Assembly (NCBI GenBank): GCA_907163375.1
Contig: CAJQUW010011085.1
Location: 1-64,000 of the forward strand
Direction of reading: 5' to 3'
Source: Prostheceraeus crozeri
Lineage: Eukaryota; Platyhelminthes; Polycladida; Euryleptidae
DNA: 64,000 nt
How positions within the stretch are numbered: the first letter of the stretch is position 1; every line of letters begins with the position of its first letter. The position numbers and the translations under genes were made by a program. Below the pieces are notes generated by a model, which saw only the letters and a list, made by a program, of their open reading frames with translations, was not told where the DNA came from and made no database searches. Of the stretch, positions 46,040 to 57,334 are shown piece after piece.

Positions 46040-47306
46040 ATGACTCGGCAGTGACGAAATAACAGTAGAGATGATCAGAGCAGCAGGTCCAACAGGCATC
46101 ACATGGCTTACGCGAATCTTCAATGTCTTTCACGGGAAATGTATGATTCCTGATGAATGGAGGCTATCCCTAATTGTTCCTATATGGAAAGGAAAAGGAA
46201 GTGTGCAAGATCCTGGAAAGTACAGAGTCAAGTGGATCTTGGAACAATTGGAAAAGTCAAAGTCAGATTTTGGAAACAATTCTATGTAGCAGGCTTTACG
46301 GACAACTTGGTCATGAATTTGGACAGGAGTACTAAGGATTCCGGGAAGGAAGAGACACAACCGATGGCATGTTGGTAGTGAGACGGTTGATTGAGAAGAC
46401 ATTTGAAACGGACCATAACATGGCGATAGGGTTTGTGAATCTGGAGAAGGCATGCGACACGGTACCCAGACGCTTGGTGATGGCAACGCTGGGATAGATG
46501 GAGGCTGACGAAAATGATGTGGGGATGATTGAAGATATGTACAAGAATACGAGAGCGGCGGTAGTGATCGGAGCGAATCGCAGTGATGATTTTGAAGTGT
46601 ACATGGGCCTAGGACAGGGTAGCGCTTTGAGCCTACTTCTATTCATAATGGTAATGGAGCTAGTTAGCAGGAAAAGTTGTACACGGATGACCTGGCGGAA
46701 ATAGCGAAGGATGAATTTGAGTTAGAAGAGAGACTGAAAGACTGGGATAAAAATTTTACGTGTTATGGTCTGAGAATGAGCTTGGCGAAGACGGAAGTGA
46801 TAAGAGGAGTGATAGGCACGGAGTGAAAAGTGGCTGTGGGTGTGAGAGAAGTGGAACTGGAGCAGGCAAATAAGTTTGTGTACCTTGGTGGAATGGTCTC
46901 TGAAGATGGTCGGAGCGATGCAGAATTAAGAAGGATGCATGTCGGAGCTGGGGCATACAGGAAAGTTGCAGGAGTGCTGGAGGAATAACTGGAAAATAAC
47001 TGGAAAAGGCGCATCTGTGGTGTAAGGTTGGTGGATAAACGAAGAATGGCGGATCTGAGGGAGGAAGTAGGATTGAAGAAAACGGTGACACAGAAAATGG
47101 TGGAAAAGAGACTGAGGTGGGCAGGGCATGTGGTAAGGATGGGAGACGAAAGGGTAGTGAAACAAGTGGAAGAGATGGATGACACAATGACAAGAAGAAG
47201 GGGACGGCCAAGGATTCGCTGGAAGAAGTGTGTCAAGAGAGACCTGGAACGCACAGTAGAGTGCTGGAGGACTTGGAAGGAGAAAGCGAAGGACAGATTG
47301 AAATGA
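46040..47306 (+). pseudogene. LINE reverse-transcriptase fragment (RTE/endonuclease-RT type)
   Basis: Successive blocks in changing frames follow a non-LTR reverse transcriptase. 46071-46230: RIFNVFHGKCMIPDEWRLSL, IVPIWKGKG and PGKYR. 46498-46704: IEDMYKNTRAAVVIGANRSD, GLGQGSALS (palm motif). Then YTDDLAEIAKDEFELEERLK around 46683, where YTDD is the active-site block (YADD in most relatives), SLAKTEV, and FVYLGGMVSEDGR. 47028-47306: RLRWAGHVVRMGDERVVKQV followed by RRRGRPRIRWKKCVKRDLER, the usual C-terminal end. Frameshifts and stops lie between the blocks; the endonuclease domain is absent. It sits wholly inside the hAT, so it was inserted after it, or captured by it. Confidence 0.85.
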
Positions 47307-47596
47307 CGGCAAATTGTCAAGTCATTTACTTTAGAAATTGCTAACAAAGGAAATACAAGATACATACAATATTTCCCCGCTCTTTTTCTAACTGCGCAAA
47401 TCGGCCACTGAAAATGATTCGACACGGGGGTCATTATATCAAATCAGAACAAATTGCCAAGTTTATCCTTGCAGTGTCACGCGTACCAATTGTTAACTCT
47501 CGACATGATCTCCGTCTCTACAAACTCGGAGCAAAACTGCATTGCGACTGAGACAGAATCTGCGACTGCATCAACATTGGTCAAGGAGCTGCAGCA

Positions 47597-47733
47597 CAGG
47601 AATCGCAATTTTCCATTTTCCGGGTTTTCCGTTTTTTACGGAATTAGTCTAATACAAATATTTCAAATTAATGCATTCAAACTCCGGTTTTTTTCGATTT
47701 CCGGATTTTTCCTGTGGCTAATTGCGATCCCTG
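47597..47733. mobile_element. 137-bp hAT-type MITE
   Basis: Ends CAGGAATCGCAATT and, inverted, CAGGGATCGCAATT; 8-bp flanks CTGCAGCA and CTGCAGCG agree at 7 of 8. Internally TTCCG/CGGAA motifs repeat near both ends. It is inserted in the 45964-48409 element just upstream of its surviving transposase end. Confidence 0.85.
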
Positions 47734-47759
47734 CTGCAGCGCTTCAAAGATGCGAAGTC

Positions 47760-47990
47760 AACGAATCGCTCACTAAATGAGCCCTCCTACATGGAATCAG
47801 TCGTACTAAAGGAATTGGATCGTTTCCTTACAACGAAGGTCCTAGGGAAACTCTTATAATTTGTGGCTAGATGGCTTCGCTCTGTGCCACCAACTAGCGT
47901 GGAGTGCGGGCGTGCTTTCAATGTCGCAGGGACCTTTGCTTCGAAAGTCAGAAATCACATCAGCGATCGTAACTTGATTGACATAAACTA
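47760..47990 (+). pseudogene. hAT transposase C-terminal dimerisation domain remnant
   Basis: The frame reads EPSYMESVVLKELDRFLTTK and, after an internal stop, FVARWLRSVPPTSVECGRAF, then NVAGTFASKVRNHISDRNLI. This is the hAT dimerisation signature (LY..L..IPPTSVESERAFSxAGxxxxKxRxxLxxxxL), with C and G replacing part of the usual SER. It identifies the 45964-48409 element as coding-derived hAT rather than a pure MITE. The catalytic part is not visible, probably displaced by the LINE fragment. Confidence 0.8.
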
Positions 47991-48417
47991 ACTCTAAAGT
48001 ATAACTTCGTTAGAGCTTCGGTTGGTTAACCTACTGTTTTGTCATTCTTCAAATCATCACTCTTGATCATGTAATCAGTGTTTAAATGAAATGAACCAGA
48101 AAATTTTGTGCCACTGCACATGACGTGAAAAATTACTTTTTAAAAATGTCTCATCTCGTAAAATGTAAACGCACCATACATGAGGTGCTTCATTACAAAT
48201 AATGATTTAAGAAATTGCTCACATTCGTGATCATAAATAATGATTTGCAATTGTTCGCCAATTTTTTATTTTCCATTTGGAGTCGGCACTCCTTTAATCA
48301 GTGTTAACTACACAAAGGTAGAGTCGTAGACAGAAACCGCAATCTGCATGAATCTAATAGTGTTTTCTCAATCCCGGGATATCTTGCAATCCCGCGGGTG
48401 TACACCCTAATATTAAC

Positions 48418-50312
48418 CCTGTAAGTTCGATTACTTTAAATTATTTTGCTCGAATTCTCACTACAGGGTGTTTTCTCTTTTGCATATGGGCTGTGTCTGA
48501 ATGGCGTTTTGAAAATATGATTGTGAAGCAGATAGAATTATAGACGTTTGAAAAATTGCAACATTGCGATGGGGTCGCTGTCGACCCCTATCATATATTC
48601 TATATATCATGCTACATCAAGGACTTTATTTTTTATAAACTCTAGAGTTACTGAACGCATCGGGTTTACCAATATGTGATTATGTTTATATTTTTGTGTT
48701 TCAATTGAACTTTTACAAATGTATGCCTGCACTTTACCAATACCGACAATATTTAGCGACTGATTATATATTAGGCTAAATGTATTCCGATAATTGATAC
48801 TCGTACTGAAAGAGCAAAATATCACAGTCAAAGACAAAGATGTGAATTGTCCGCAATATTATTCAGATTCAAGAAATGAAACATGAATTTAGTGAATCAT
48901 AAAATCAAGCCGATGAAAATTGAATGAATAACTTGAAATCTCGAAGCACAATAAGATCTTAACCGTTCCATAAATACTTGCGCTTAATCCATAATTTGCG
49001 CTTAATCAAGATACCTGTTAGTAAATGCTCATTCCTTTCGGTATCTTATAAGTTTCATACTACTTACTACCACTCATTCTAGTAGTACGTGGTACCAAGT
49101 CGCTAGTATATAAGCATTTATACTAATTGTATATAAGCGTAAGTAATTTGCAAAAATTTATCTTCTTAGAAATTGATAATTTTTTTTGACCGCAAGAACG
49201 CAATCTGCGCTCTTGCGATGATTGAGAATCTTTTGAATCTTTTGATTCAAGAAATTGAATCTTTTGATATAAAAATTTTTCACTGCAAGCTGACATTTTT
49301 TCAGTCGACACTCTGCCTGCTATGCCAGTATACTTACTCTATGGTCGATAACATGATTTCTGTAACTGTACTATCTTGTATGCTTAAGACTTAGACTTGT
49401 CGGTATCGACTCTATTTCCTAGTAATATTTTAGTCAATCAATTTTATTCACTACATGTTGCAGGCATGTGATTGAGCATTGACCCATCTAGCAAATCAAG
49501 GATAGAAAGTAGGATTATTGGCTCACATGTCTTAACTGCTGTCTTAATCTGCTCTCACTGTGAATATACTTTAAGTAATATCAAGGTGCCAATAAACAAG
49601 TGTATATCATACTCATAAATACTCATCATTCTCATCAATGATATGAATTAGGATTAAAAAAAATTCTCGAACAATTTAAAAAATACCATATTATATACCA
49701 TATTTTAAAAGCATGAAAATATTGTTTCAAAACTACTTTTTCTTTTGACAATGCCTCTATATTGATTTTTTGATCCTTGTTTTATTCAGAGACGTGCAAC
49801 ATTGCTAACTCTATAACTACGGAGGAAAATGTGTCGTTACTCACGAGTACAATGGGTCAATAGCAACACCACATATTGGTAAATTATAGTCAATAAACTG
49901 CAATTCATTAGCGAATGTCATGATAAGAAAGAGAATGAGATGACAAGTTATTTCAAAAACCACATCGATGACTTTCAACAGTGGAAAAGTTTATAGGCTG
50001 CGCAAGCTTGCAACTTACTCATGCTGCACGCCCATAAGGTATATAAGCTTTTGTGTTTATGAGCGGCGAAGATTTTGATAGAAGCTTTATATAGTGACGC
50101 CAAATCAATATACTACATGCAATTGTTTTCTGTCTCTTCATTTGTTCTATCCCATTCTTTCAGAAGGATTGGTTGTATTCCTGAATGACATTTGGTCGTG
50201 AAGTCAGGGAGGTAACTTAGGTACTCCATGGAATAGTCTCGCTCAGGAAGAGATTAAACACAGTAGTAGACCATTTTTATCCATCGTCAAACATTGATTA
50301 GGCTAACAGAGT
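48418..50312. other. No gene; possible solo mariner end at 48461
   Basis: TACAGGGTGTTTTCTC at about 48461 looks like one mariner end without a partner. GGGGTCGCTGTCGACCCC at about 48571 is a small palindrome. GTATATAAGC is repeated at about 49108 and 49130. No protein-like frame is supported. Confidence 0.35.
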
Positions 50313-50320
50313 CTTTAACT

Positions 50321-53006
50321 CAGTGTTTCTCAAAGTCTTCATAAAAATCCTCCCCTAGGCCTTCAGATTTTCTCACATCCTCCCCATCACAAAAATTAAA
50401 AAAAACTACGACTTTTTATCATAAAGTTCATGACATAAACCATAACACTATAAATCCATTTGATCCATCATCATACAATTAAGAAAACCAGAACAACAAA
50501 CCAAAATAGTTAATTATCTTACCAGGAGACCAAGAAATCAGGACTAGTGAGAACCATGAGCCTGGTGCTTGGACACTAAAGCCGAAATATCTGGAGAAAA
50601 ACTGGTCAACTTTACACGAAGATCTCCTCGAACAGAAATATCCAGATCACCTCTCTTTTTCGTCAACAAATCAGCGACAGCGCTAAAAGCACACTCGACT
50701 ATATAAGTCGTTGGGAAGGGTAGAAGAGTCTGCTGTGCCTCAGTGCCCAACTTTGGATATTTTTCATTCACGTCTGTGTCCCGCCACATCATCTGACCTT
50801 TTGCTGAATGAATGGCCTTCATACTGACATCGTTTCTAAATTCCAGTAGCTCGTCTACTTGGTCAGGGTCCATCATTTGGATATCATCACTGTCAGTGTC
50901 AAATAAGAAAGGCTGAGCGATCCAGGAAGGAAATTTCATTGATTTTAAATCCGTGAATCTGGAGTTTAAGTCGTCTGAGAGTGCAGAGAGATGGCGATTG
51001 ATGATTTCCACTGCGTTATCTGAAACTTGGCATTGACTCAAATGAGCAAACTGAGAAAAATTACCACGAGAGATGTGAGACCTCCAAAATGCCAACTTTG
51101 AAATAAATCCACAGATCTTAGTCTTACAGTCCATCATGGTCTTATTTGATCCTTGAAGGTCTTTATTCAAAACATTCAGCTTGCCGAAAATGTCAGCCAG
51201 ATAGCAGATGAGATATCTTGTTTCTTCAGATTCAAGAAAATGAAAAAGTTCGCGATCAGCACCGAATTCTACAATTGTGTCGTATAACACCACAAATCTC
51301 TCGAGACACTTCCCTTTGGATAGCCACCTCACTTGTGTGTGAAGAAGAAGACGCACATAATCCTCGTTCATTTCTTCACAGAAAACCTTGAAGAGTCTCT
51401 CAGTTTTCGGATGAGATTTGATGAAGTTGATCACTTTTATGCACTTTTTCATCACATCGTTGAGCTCCGGAGTTAGGCCCTGCGCCGCCAAATTCTCTCT
51501 GTGAAGAACACAGTGCACGGTGATCATCTCAGGGTAATCATCTTTGAGAAGTTTCAACACACCATTCCTACGTCCCATCATGGTGGGAGCACCATCGGCA
51601 GCAGTGGAAACGATGTTTGAGATTGGAATTTCATTAGAATCCAGAAAGGTTTTCACGACACTATAAATATCCCCGGCGGTAGAAGTGGTTTTTAATGATT
51701 CACAAAACAGCATCTCCTCTCCACAAACGTTGAGTTGAGTTTGAACCTGGCGCAAGCAAGTAGAAGGCACTCACTGTCTCGCACCGTTGTTTCGTCGAGG
51801 GCGAGAGAGAATTTGTTTTTTTGAAGGACTTTCACCAATTTCGATTGAAGATGATCCGCGATTTCATCAATCCGACGTCGAACGGTATCATTGCTAAGAG
51901 GCAACGCAGCAAGTTCCCGTTGGGCCTGTTTACTCTCCTGCATCGTACGCAGGAAGATTTCGAAGGCCGGCTTCAGCTGTTTTTCACCATCAGTGTGGGG
52001 TCGGCCTTGCTTTCCGAGGAGATAACTGAGTTCGTAACTTGCTTGGAGGCCGCGGTCAGTTAAATTGGTTGCAGATTTAAACAGCAATTCTAGTTTCTGC
52101 TCTTTTGATTTTAACGATTTATGCCGGAGGCGTTTAAAATAATCGAGGGGCTTGTTCCGGTGCTCGGGATGAACTTTTGTAATATGTTCATCGAGCTTCA
52201 CTGGCCGCATTGAGTCATTGCAAAATGATCTGTAGTACAACAAACAGTACGGTCTTGTTTGGTCAGAAACATCACTGATAAATCCAAATTTCAAGTAGTC
52301 CGTGGAATATTGGCGAACTTTCCTTTTACTGTCTGATGACAATTGATCTACATCCTTGCGTTTTGGCATTGTAAAGAAATCACAACATAAACTGGCTCAG
52401 TTTTTGTCACAAATTGACTGAAGAAATGCGAACTCTATGTGCGGAAGGATCTAATTAACAAACGCATTGGCTTATCGTGCGTTAACTGCAATCGGACGCA
52501 GTAGGATAAGAACAGCATCGGAAGCAGTAGGAAAAGAACAGTTAGTTCTTGGGCCAATCAGAATTGTTCTCGACGCATAAGAGAACAGTGACTGTGTGTG
52601 TACGTGACACACGAAAGCAGGTGTGTCGCGCACCAAATATAGGCGAGAGAACAGCACGCACTTGGTAGAGTCCTTAGAAATAAATTCCTGTGCATGAGCG
52701 GTTGGTGGCAAAGTAACAAGAATTTATTTCTATGGTAGAGTCTAACAAAGCAGCTAGACTGGCCTAACGTGTGTCTCTACCGCACACCCGATTGTACGCG
52801 CGTGTAGAAGGGAAAGCATCATGCTATATGTGTTGTACACATATGTATACATTATTTTAAACCGAGTTCTGAAAATTTAGTAGCACTTTATCTACGATAT
52901 TTCAGGTATTTTCAATCCTCCCCAAATCCCCCCTCACCATAAATCCTCCCCTCACTGTTTAAATTCCTCCCCTAGGGGTCCAAGTGGACCCCTTTGAGAA
53001 ACATTG
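50321..53006 (-). mobile_element. hAT element (ZBED5/SCAND3 type), nearly whole, 2686 bp
   Basis: Left end CAGTGTTTCTCAAAG and right end, inverted, CAATGTTTCTCAAAG differ at one position; CTTTAACT is duplicated exactly outside both (50313-50320, 53007-53014). Just inside, CCTCCCC motifs recur at both ends (TCCTCCCCTAGG near 50348, CCTCCCCTAGGGG near 52967), probable transposase-binding sites. The transposase gene occupies 50544-52369 on the minus strand; the 640 bp upstream of it should hold its promoter. Perfect target duplication and a single frameshift point to a fairly recent insertion. Confidence 0.96.
50544..52369 (-). pseudogene. hAT transposase (ZBED/SCAND3-like), one frameshift
   Basis: Cut-and-paste transposase acting in the nucleus on its own 15-bp ends. 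The first frame (51692-52369, 225 residues) starts MPKRKDVDQL and holds a BED-type zinc finger at residues 42-67, with C42, H62 and H67 but Y45 where the second cysteine is expected, then DYFKRLR, and the first catalytic aspartate in SLALDETT (D192). The second frame (50544-51770, 408 residues) holds STAADGAPTMMGRR, with the second aspartate (D59), the hAT CxxH motif in HCVLH (C87, H90), VRWLSKGKCLERF, and the C-terminal dimerisation domain FPTTYIVECAFSAVADLLTK, ending in QAHGSH, the usual end of this group. The frames overlap and join near 51730, so one small indel separates them; together they give the normal family length of about 600 residues. Domesticated hosts genes (ZBED5, SCAND3) share this architecture, but intact TIRs and target duplication mark this as a transposon. 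Confidence 0.93.
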
Positions 53007-53386
53007 CTTTAACTCATCAATTCGATCACTTGATTTTCACACCAATCAGCAAGATGCACATCCAATCACCAGGTAGCGGATGTGACCTGATTACATTGAA
53101 GAAAATTCTCTTATTGATAAAGCTGAGTACAAAAGTAATAGCAACCCTCCAAATTTCTAATTTAACAAACTACCTCTCTAATGCTGTCATGACACGGAAG
53201 ATTTTTAAAATGCTATCATACCTTCTGTATTGCTATATATCATGATCACATTATTCCGTGGCAATTTCTTCTAAGACTTTCTTATCTCACATTTGGTACT
53301 GTGGGTCTCGACTCGAGTTCATATTATCGAAACTGCATACATATCGGGGATTTAATTAATACTGAGGTGCTATTCTACCCAATATA

Positions 53387-54787
53387 CCGGCTGAGTCAAA
53401 AGTCTTTCCCAATACAACAACATATTGATTAAGGACATATTGACAACATATTGAATGGAAACAGCCATACACCTTCTATGTAAGCTTCTTTCTATGCTCC
53501 TTGCAAGCCATGGGCTTCTACAAAAGCACAATTTCTCTGTTTCATGAGCATTAGTGAACTTTGATAACAAACGATACTTACTATATAGTCACCACTCACC
53601 AGTTAGAGTGTTACATATCACAATCATCATTACTCTCTGGCATGATGTACACAATTCACGAAAAAGTAACTACTACGCTTCGGCTATTGCATTAGAAATT
53701 AGCCTAGAGGAATGCCGTCAAAAATTTTTCGAAGAATTTAAAAAGCAAGCACCGCCCAGGAGAACTGTCTCATATTGGAGAGACAAACTGCTGGCGACTG
53801 GTAACCTTGTAACAGACCGCCCTCGTTCCGGTAGGCCTGTTACTGCAACTGCCGACGTCAATGAAGTAGCAGTTTTTTATAAGCAGTATCTGAAGACCCA
53901 TTATCTCTACTAGACAGTTATCTGACGGGGCAAACGTTTCTCAAACGTCAGTATGTCGAATTTTGAAAAACAACAAACATTCGTACAAGCCCATTTATTC
54001 ACAATTTATTAGCGATTGAGTCAACGAAAGAAGAGCTCAATTTTGCGAGGAAATGATATCAAAGATCGCAAGAGATCCAGCTTTCGAAAGAAAAATCACT
54101 TTTTTGACGAATGTGTATTCAATCTTGCTGGTGATGTGAATAAACATAACGTTCATCACTGGGGATCTGAGAATACAATGAAACGCAATTGTAATCTAGG
54201 CCGAACTACAAGTCTGATAGGGGAGGGAGTGCATCATTTACGGTGTGGTAGCCGTTGATATATCCACAGAAACGATGGTTGGAGAATGATATTATTCTAT
54301 TCTGTCAAAAAAAGTGTTGCCTTTCTTCACGAGAAGGTGCGAAAGGCTCCAATAAGACGGTGCCCCTCCACACTACCACCGAAGCGCCAGAGAAATCCAA
54401 CACAAATTTTTGTCGTATCAGTGGATTGGTCGGAGAGAGCCTACTGAATGGCCTGCCAGATCACCTGACTTGAGTGCTTGCGACTATTGGCTGTGGTCAT
54501 ACCTGCGCTCAAAAGTCGACGTCGATGGAACAAGGTTCCATTCAGAAGTTGATCTAAAAGACAAAATTGTCACCGAAATTGAAAATATCCCATTGGATAT
54601 GTTCAGAAGAAATTTTCTTGTTTCATAAATGAATGTCGGGCTTGCATTGACGATGATGGAGCACTTTTCGAATTTTGACTTTTGAAATTATATGAAATAG
54701 TCCTGCTTACAAATGAATGTAATATAAGCGTTTTTCACTGAATTAGGAAGTTCATTTTCAGTTGGCAAAGACTTTTGACTCACCCGG
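53387..54787 (+). mobile_element. Tc1/mariner element, near full length, decayed
   Basis: Left CCGGCTGAGTCAAAAGTCTT and right, inverted, CCGGGTGAGTCAAAAGTCTT. TA precedes the left end (53385-53386); the right flank is TG. The 1401 bp length and the plus-strand transposase fit a complete mariner. The GTGAGTCAAAAGTCTT core matches the element at 7770-9501. Confidence 0.9.
53680..54628 (+). pseudogene. Mariner-type transposase, decayed into several frames
   Basis: Recognisable in order on the plus strand: LEECRQKFFEEFKKQAPPRR and LLATGNLVTDRPRSGRPVTA (first helix-turn-helix and the GRP hinge, 53690-53870), then a region in which catalytic motifs are scattered over several frames (54016-54400), and finally RREPTEWPARSPDLSACDYW (54410-54628), the block carrying the third acidic residue, followed by a leucine- and isoleucine-rich C-terminal helix (DLKDKIVTEIENIP). 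The order and spacing match a whole gene broken by at least three frameshifts. The RSPDLxxCDYxLW pattern places it with DUF4817-type invertebrate mariners. Confidence 0.8.
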
Positions 54788-54888
54788 TGCTATCAACATT
54801 GCAGGCGCTTTACTTCACGCATCAAAGCAGGCTTTAAGGTTGCCGGTTCATTTAATAGGCTATTCAATTATGAGAAAATGATTTGCAT

Positions 54889-54925
54889 TTTCGTTTTAAA
54901 ACATTTCAAACAACGTAGTTTTTGG
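54889..54925. repeat. Target segment duplicated on both sides of the MITE (partner 55682-55726)
   Basis: GATTTGCATTTTCGTTTTAA...GTAGTTTTT occurs immediately before the MITE and again 14 bp after it. The simplest reading is that the MITE inserted into the first unit of a tandem pair of about 52 bp. Confidence 0.75.
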
Positions 54926-55667
54926 CAGGGATACGGATTCCTATCATTTTGATAGGACTCCGACTCCGGGTGGCAGGTTTATTAAGCCTAATTTTTTGAA
55001 AAACAAACTGATAACCTACATCATAGATCATTATAGGCTTGCCTGAACCTATTTTTAGTGATCATTGCTGTATCAATTATCAATCATTTTCTATGAAAGT
55101 TTGCCAAATGTCGCTTTCAGTTGGATGCATGCGACTCTGCTCCTCCCATCTTGTTGATGTGTGCTTCACACGGTTTTCTCCAGTCTCTACCAGGCAGGAA
55201 AATCCTCCATCCTTCTCCAAAAAATATGAGTACACTTTCGATTTTAATATGCGCTTTGGAGGAGAAATCACACACGATTAACGTGAGGGAGCGTAAGAGG
55301 CAATGTTCCCAAACAAACTAGTGTTTCATTTTTGTCTCTGATGTGACTTTTGGCACGTAGGTGTGATCGAGGCTAGGAAGGCTTGTCTTCTCTACTAAAT
55401 CACCGAGTGAAAAGACAATCCTTTTTTTACTTTCACGGTTCATTCCCTCAACTATTGCAAGCTTTGCATACAGCTGTGTCTCTGTACTTTTGTTTGACGG
55501 AGAAAGTTGACATCAAGACAGTGACAGCCATATGCACGAGAATAAATGACTTGTTTTTATTGAGGTCAAGTTATAGGCCGGAGTCCGGAGTCCTATCATT
55601 TGATAGGACTCCGACTCCGACTCCAGCAAAAATGATAGGACTCCGGGACTCCGACTCCGCATCCCTG
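54926..55667. mobile_element. hAT-type MITE, GGAGTC subterminal repeats (copy 2, 742 bp)
   Basis: Left CAGGGATACGGATTC and right GACTCCGCATCCCTG are inverted repeats (13 of 15). Flanks GTTTTTGG and GTTTTTAA agree at 6 of 8. Both sides carry GGAGTC/GACTCC arrays around TATCATTTTGATAGG. The interior matches 4406-4840 plus about 250 extra bp (55330-55570), so this is the longer version. No transposase. Confidence 0.9.
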
Positions 55668-55782
55668 GTTTTTAAAACCCTGATTTGCATTTTCGTTTTA
55701 AAACATTTCAAACAAAGTAGTTTTTAAAACCGTATTGATGGCATGAGTAAGTTAAACCCACTCTTAATAGAACACTCTTTTT

Positions 55783-55847
55783 TACAAATCATTCTGTGAA
55801 AGTCTCATTAGCTTCTATCACCGCATAAATTCATACCACAGCCAGAC
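55783..55847. mobile_element. Solo end of the TA-type GTCCGG MITE family
   Basis: AATCATTCTGTGAAAGTCTCAT and, 25 bp on, CAGCCAGAC followed by TA match the right arm of 30709-31652 and 42989-43284, with a diverged middle part. No left partner nearby. Confidence 0.55.
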
Positions 55848-56689
55848 TATTACAGCGTGCACGCGAATCTGCTGTTACTTATCATCTGCTGCTTATAGTT
55901 CGAACACTGTAGAATTATCCAAGTGAAGCACCATATCTCAATTCACTTATAATTGCACTCAGAAAATTACATAGATAGCTTTCTTCTTTCAATGAATTAT
56001 GTGTAAATAGCGTCATAAAATGCATATCAACGAAAGGTTGAAAACTTTGTGTAAAAAATGAACATGTGAATGAAATGCCAAACACATACTTTAACTTAAC
56101 ACTTGACTTCTGAAGTTCCCAACAATTTTACAAGTTCATATTTCCAATTGCGTCATAAATTGCTTCTGAACGCGGGAGCAGCAAGCATGCTACACATAGG
56201 AGTGAAAATATTTCCTGATGAATTTCCTTTAGTAGAAGTGATGTACAGCACCTATATAGAAGCTTAATCTTCATAGTTTCCGGCTGGAGTTATTCTTTTC
56301 CCATACCTCTTCTAATTCCAGGGCGGTGTAATTAGGAAATTATTTATTGGTCACTATAGCAGCACTCACAGAGTTCTCAGAGTGATGGTCAAGATTACGT
56401 GGGGTCGATAGTTCAATCATTTCCGAAACATAGTTATTTTCTGTCATTCTGATAATAATCGTGGCATTGCTTGACTTCTGTGTGGACTCAGATTCCCGAT
56501 TCACTGTTAAGCTTCATTGTTAATCGGCCGGAGCAGCGCTATTCACTTTTATTGCCAATAGCTCGAGGGTCATTCGTGATGACTTTCGTGGATGTGCATT
56601 TACAGTAGGTCTGCGCTAATAGTATGATGTAATTGGTTGACAATGAAACTGGAGAATCGTATAACTTGCGTGTCATGAGGACATGATTC

Positions 56690-56900
56690 AAATAAAATAA
56701 ATGAGCAAACACGAAGAAAGGCATGGAGCCTTTCTTCCATGTGATCGAGTTGTAATTTATCCCAAACTCACTCTTTTTGAACTGAGTTTTTAGCAAGAAG
56801 GCAGAGTGTACCCATTTTAAAAGTCTTAGGTTTGTCTCGACCAAGGTTTGAACCAGGGTCTCCAGGACACGCGAACAATCAAACAATGCCACAGCGCCGG
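56690..56900 (-). repeat. tRNA-derived SINE
   Basis: On the minus strand CTGTGGCATTGTTTGATTG (A box) is followed by CCTGGTTCAAACC (B box) about 35 bases later, the Pol III arrangement. A body follows with GGAAGAAAGGCTCCATGCC. The far end is not sharply defined. Confidence 0.6.
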
Positions 56901-57208
56901 ATTCAATTGAATAATAGCGATTAAATGGCTCCCGAAATTGATTACCCGACACTATGTGCAGTCTGCAGGCCTACAGGAATGGAAATGGCGGTTCATACAA
57001 TTACGATGCCGATAATTATGCTCGCTATGGCAAGACTTGAGGAGGGCTACAGTAATGATCGATAGTTCTTATTTGATTGACATTTCTATTTTCTTTTTTG
57101 ACTGACATTTGGATATGCTATAATTCTCTCGAGGAGGACTAATTCTCAAGGGAAGTGAACCATGATTTTCAGAAGATTTTCATGATTCTTCTTTAAACAA
57201 TAAACATG

Positions 57209-57334
57209 ATCAAGAAAACAAGTTCTTCGAATCCAATGTTATTTAAAAAAAGTCTAAAATTTTAGAACAAAATCTTTGTAAATTTTAGACATTTTTTGAG
57301 TTAAAATTGGATTCGAAGAACTTGCCTTCTTGAT
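57209..57334. repeat. 126-bp inverted repeat
   Basis: ATCAAGAAAACAAGTTCTTC...AAAGTCTAAAATTT faces AAATTTTAGACATTTTTT...GAAGAACTTGCCTTCTTGAT. Arms of about 55 bp with small gaps, loop about 12 bp. Probably a minute foldback MITE; no known TIR. Confidence 0.75.

Larger units (their letters stand above)
45964..48409 (+). mobile_element. hAT element with TAGGGTGTACA ends, hosting a LINE and a MITE
   Basis: Left TAGGGTGTACAATCCTGGGAT and right (inverted) TAGGGTGTACACCCGCGGGAT are matching ends, with CCCGGGAT motifs nearby. The 8-bp duplication ATATTAAC is exact (45956-45963, 48410-48417). The interior contains, in order, a LINE fragment, a 137-bp hAT MITE, and the end of a hAT transposase gene. 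Much of the transposase gene is missing. Confidence 0.92.

Noticed and set aside
46763-47434. Minus-strand open frame of 223 codons, the longest apart from the hAT transposase
   Set aside because: It lies exactly antisense to the LINE reverse-transcriptase end; its serine- and proline-rich composition is what the purine-rich LINE strand gives when read backwards.
49173-49394. Plus-strand frame with leucine-rich start, considered as a small secreted or membrane protein
   Set aside because: Short, AT-biased and overlapped by a minus-strand frame of similar length; no signal-peptide pattern or neighbouring exon.
56539-56952. Minus-strand frame of 137 codons
   Set aside because: It runs through the SINE tRNA head and body, with no protein-family features.
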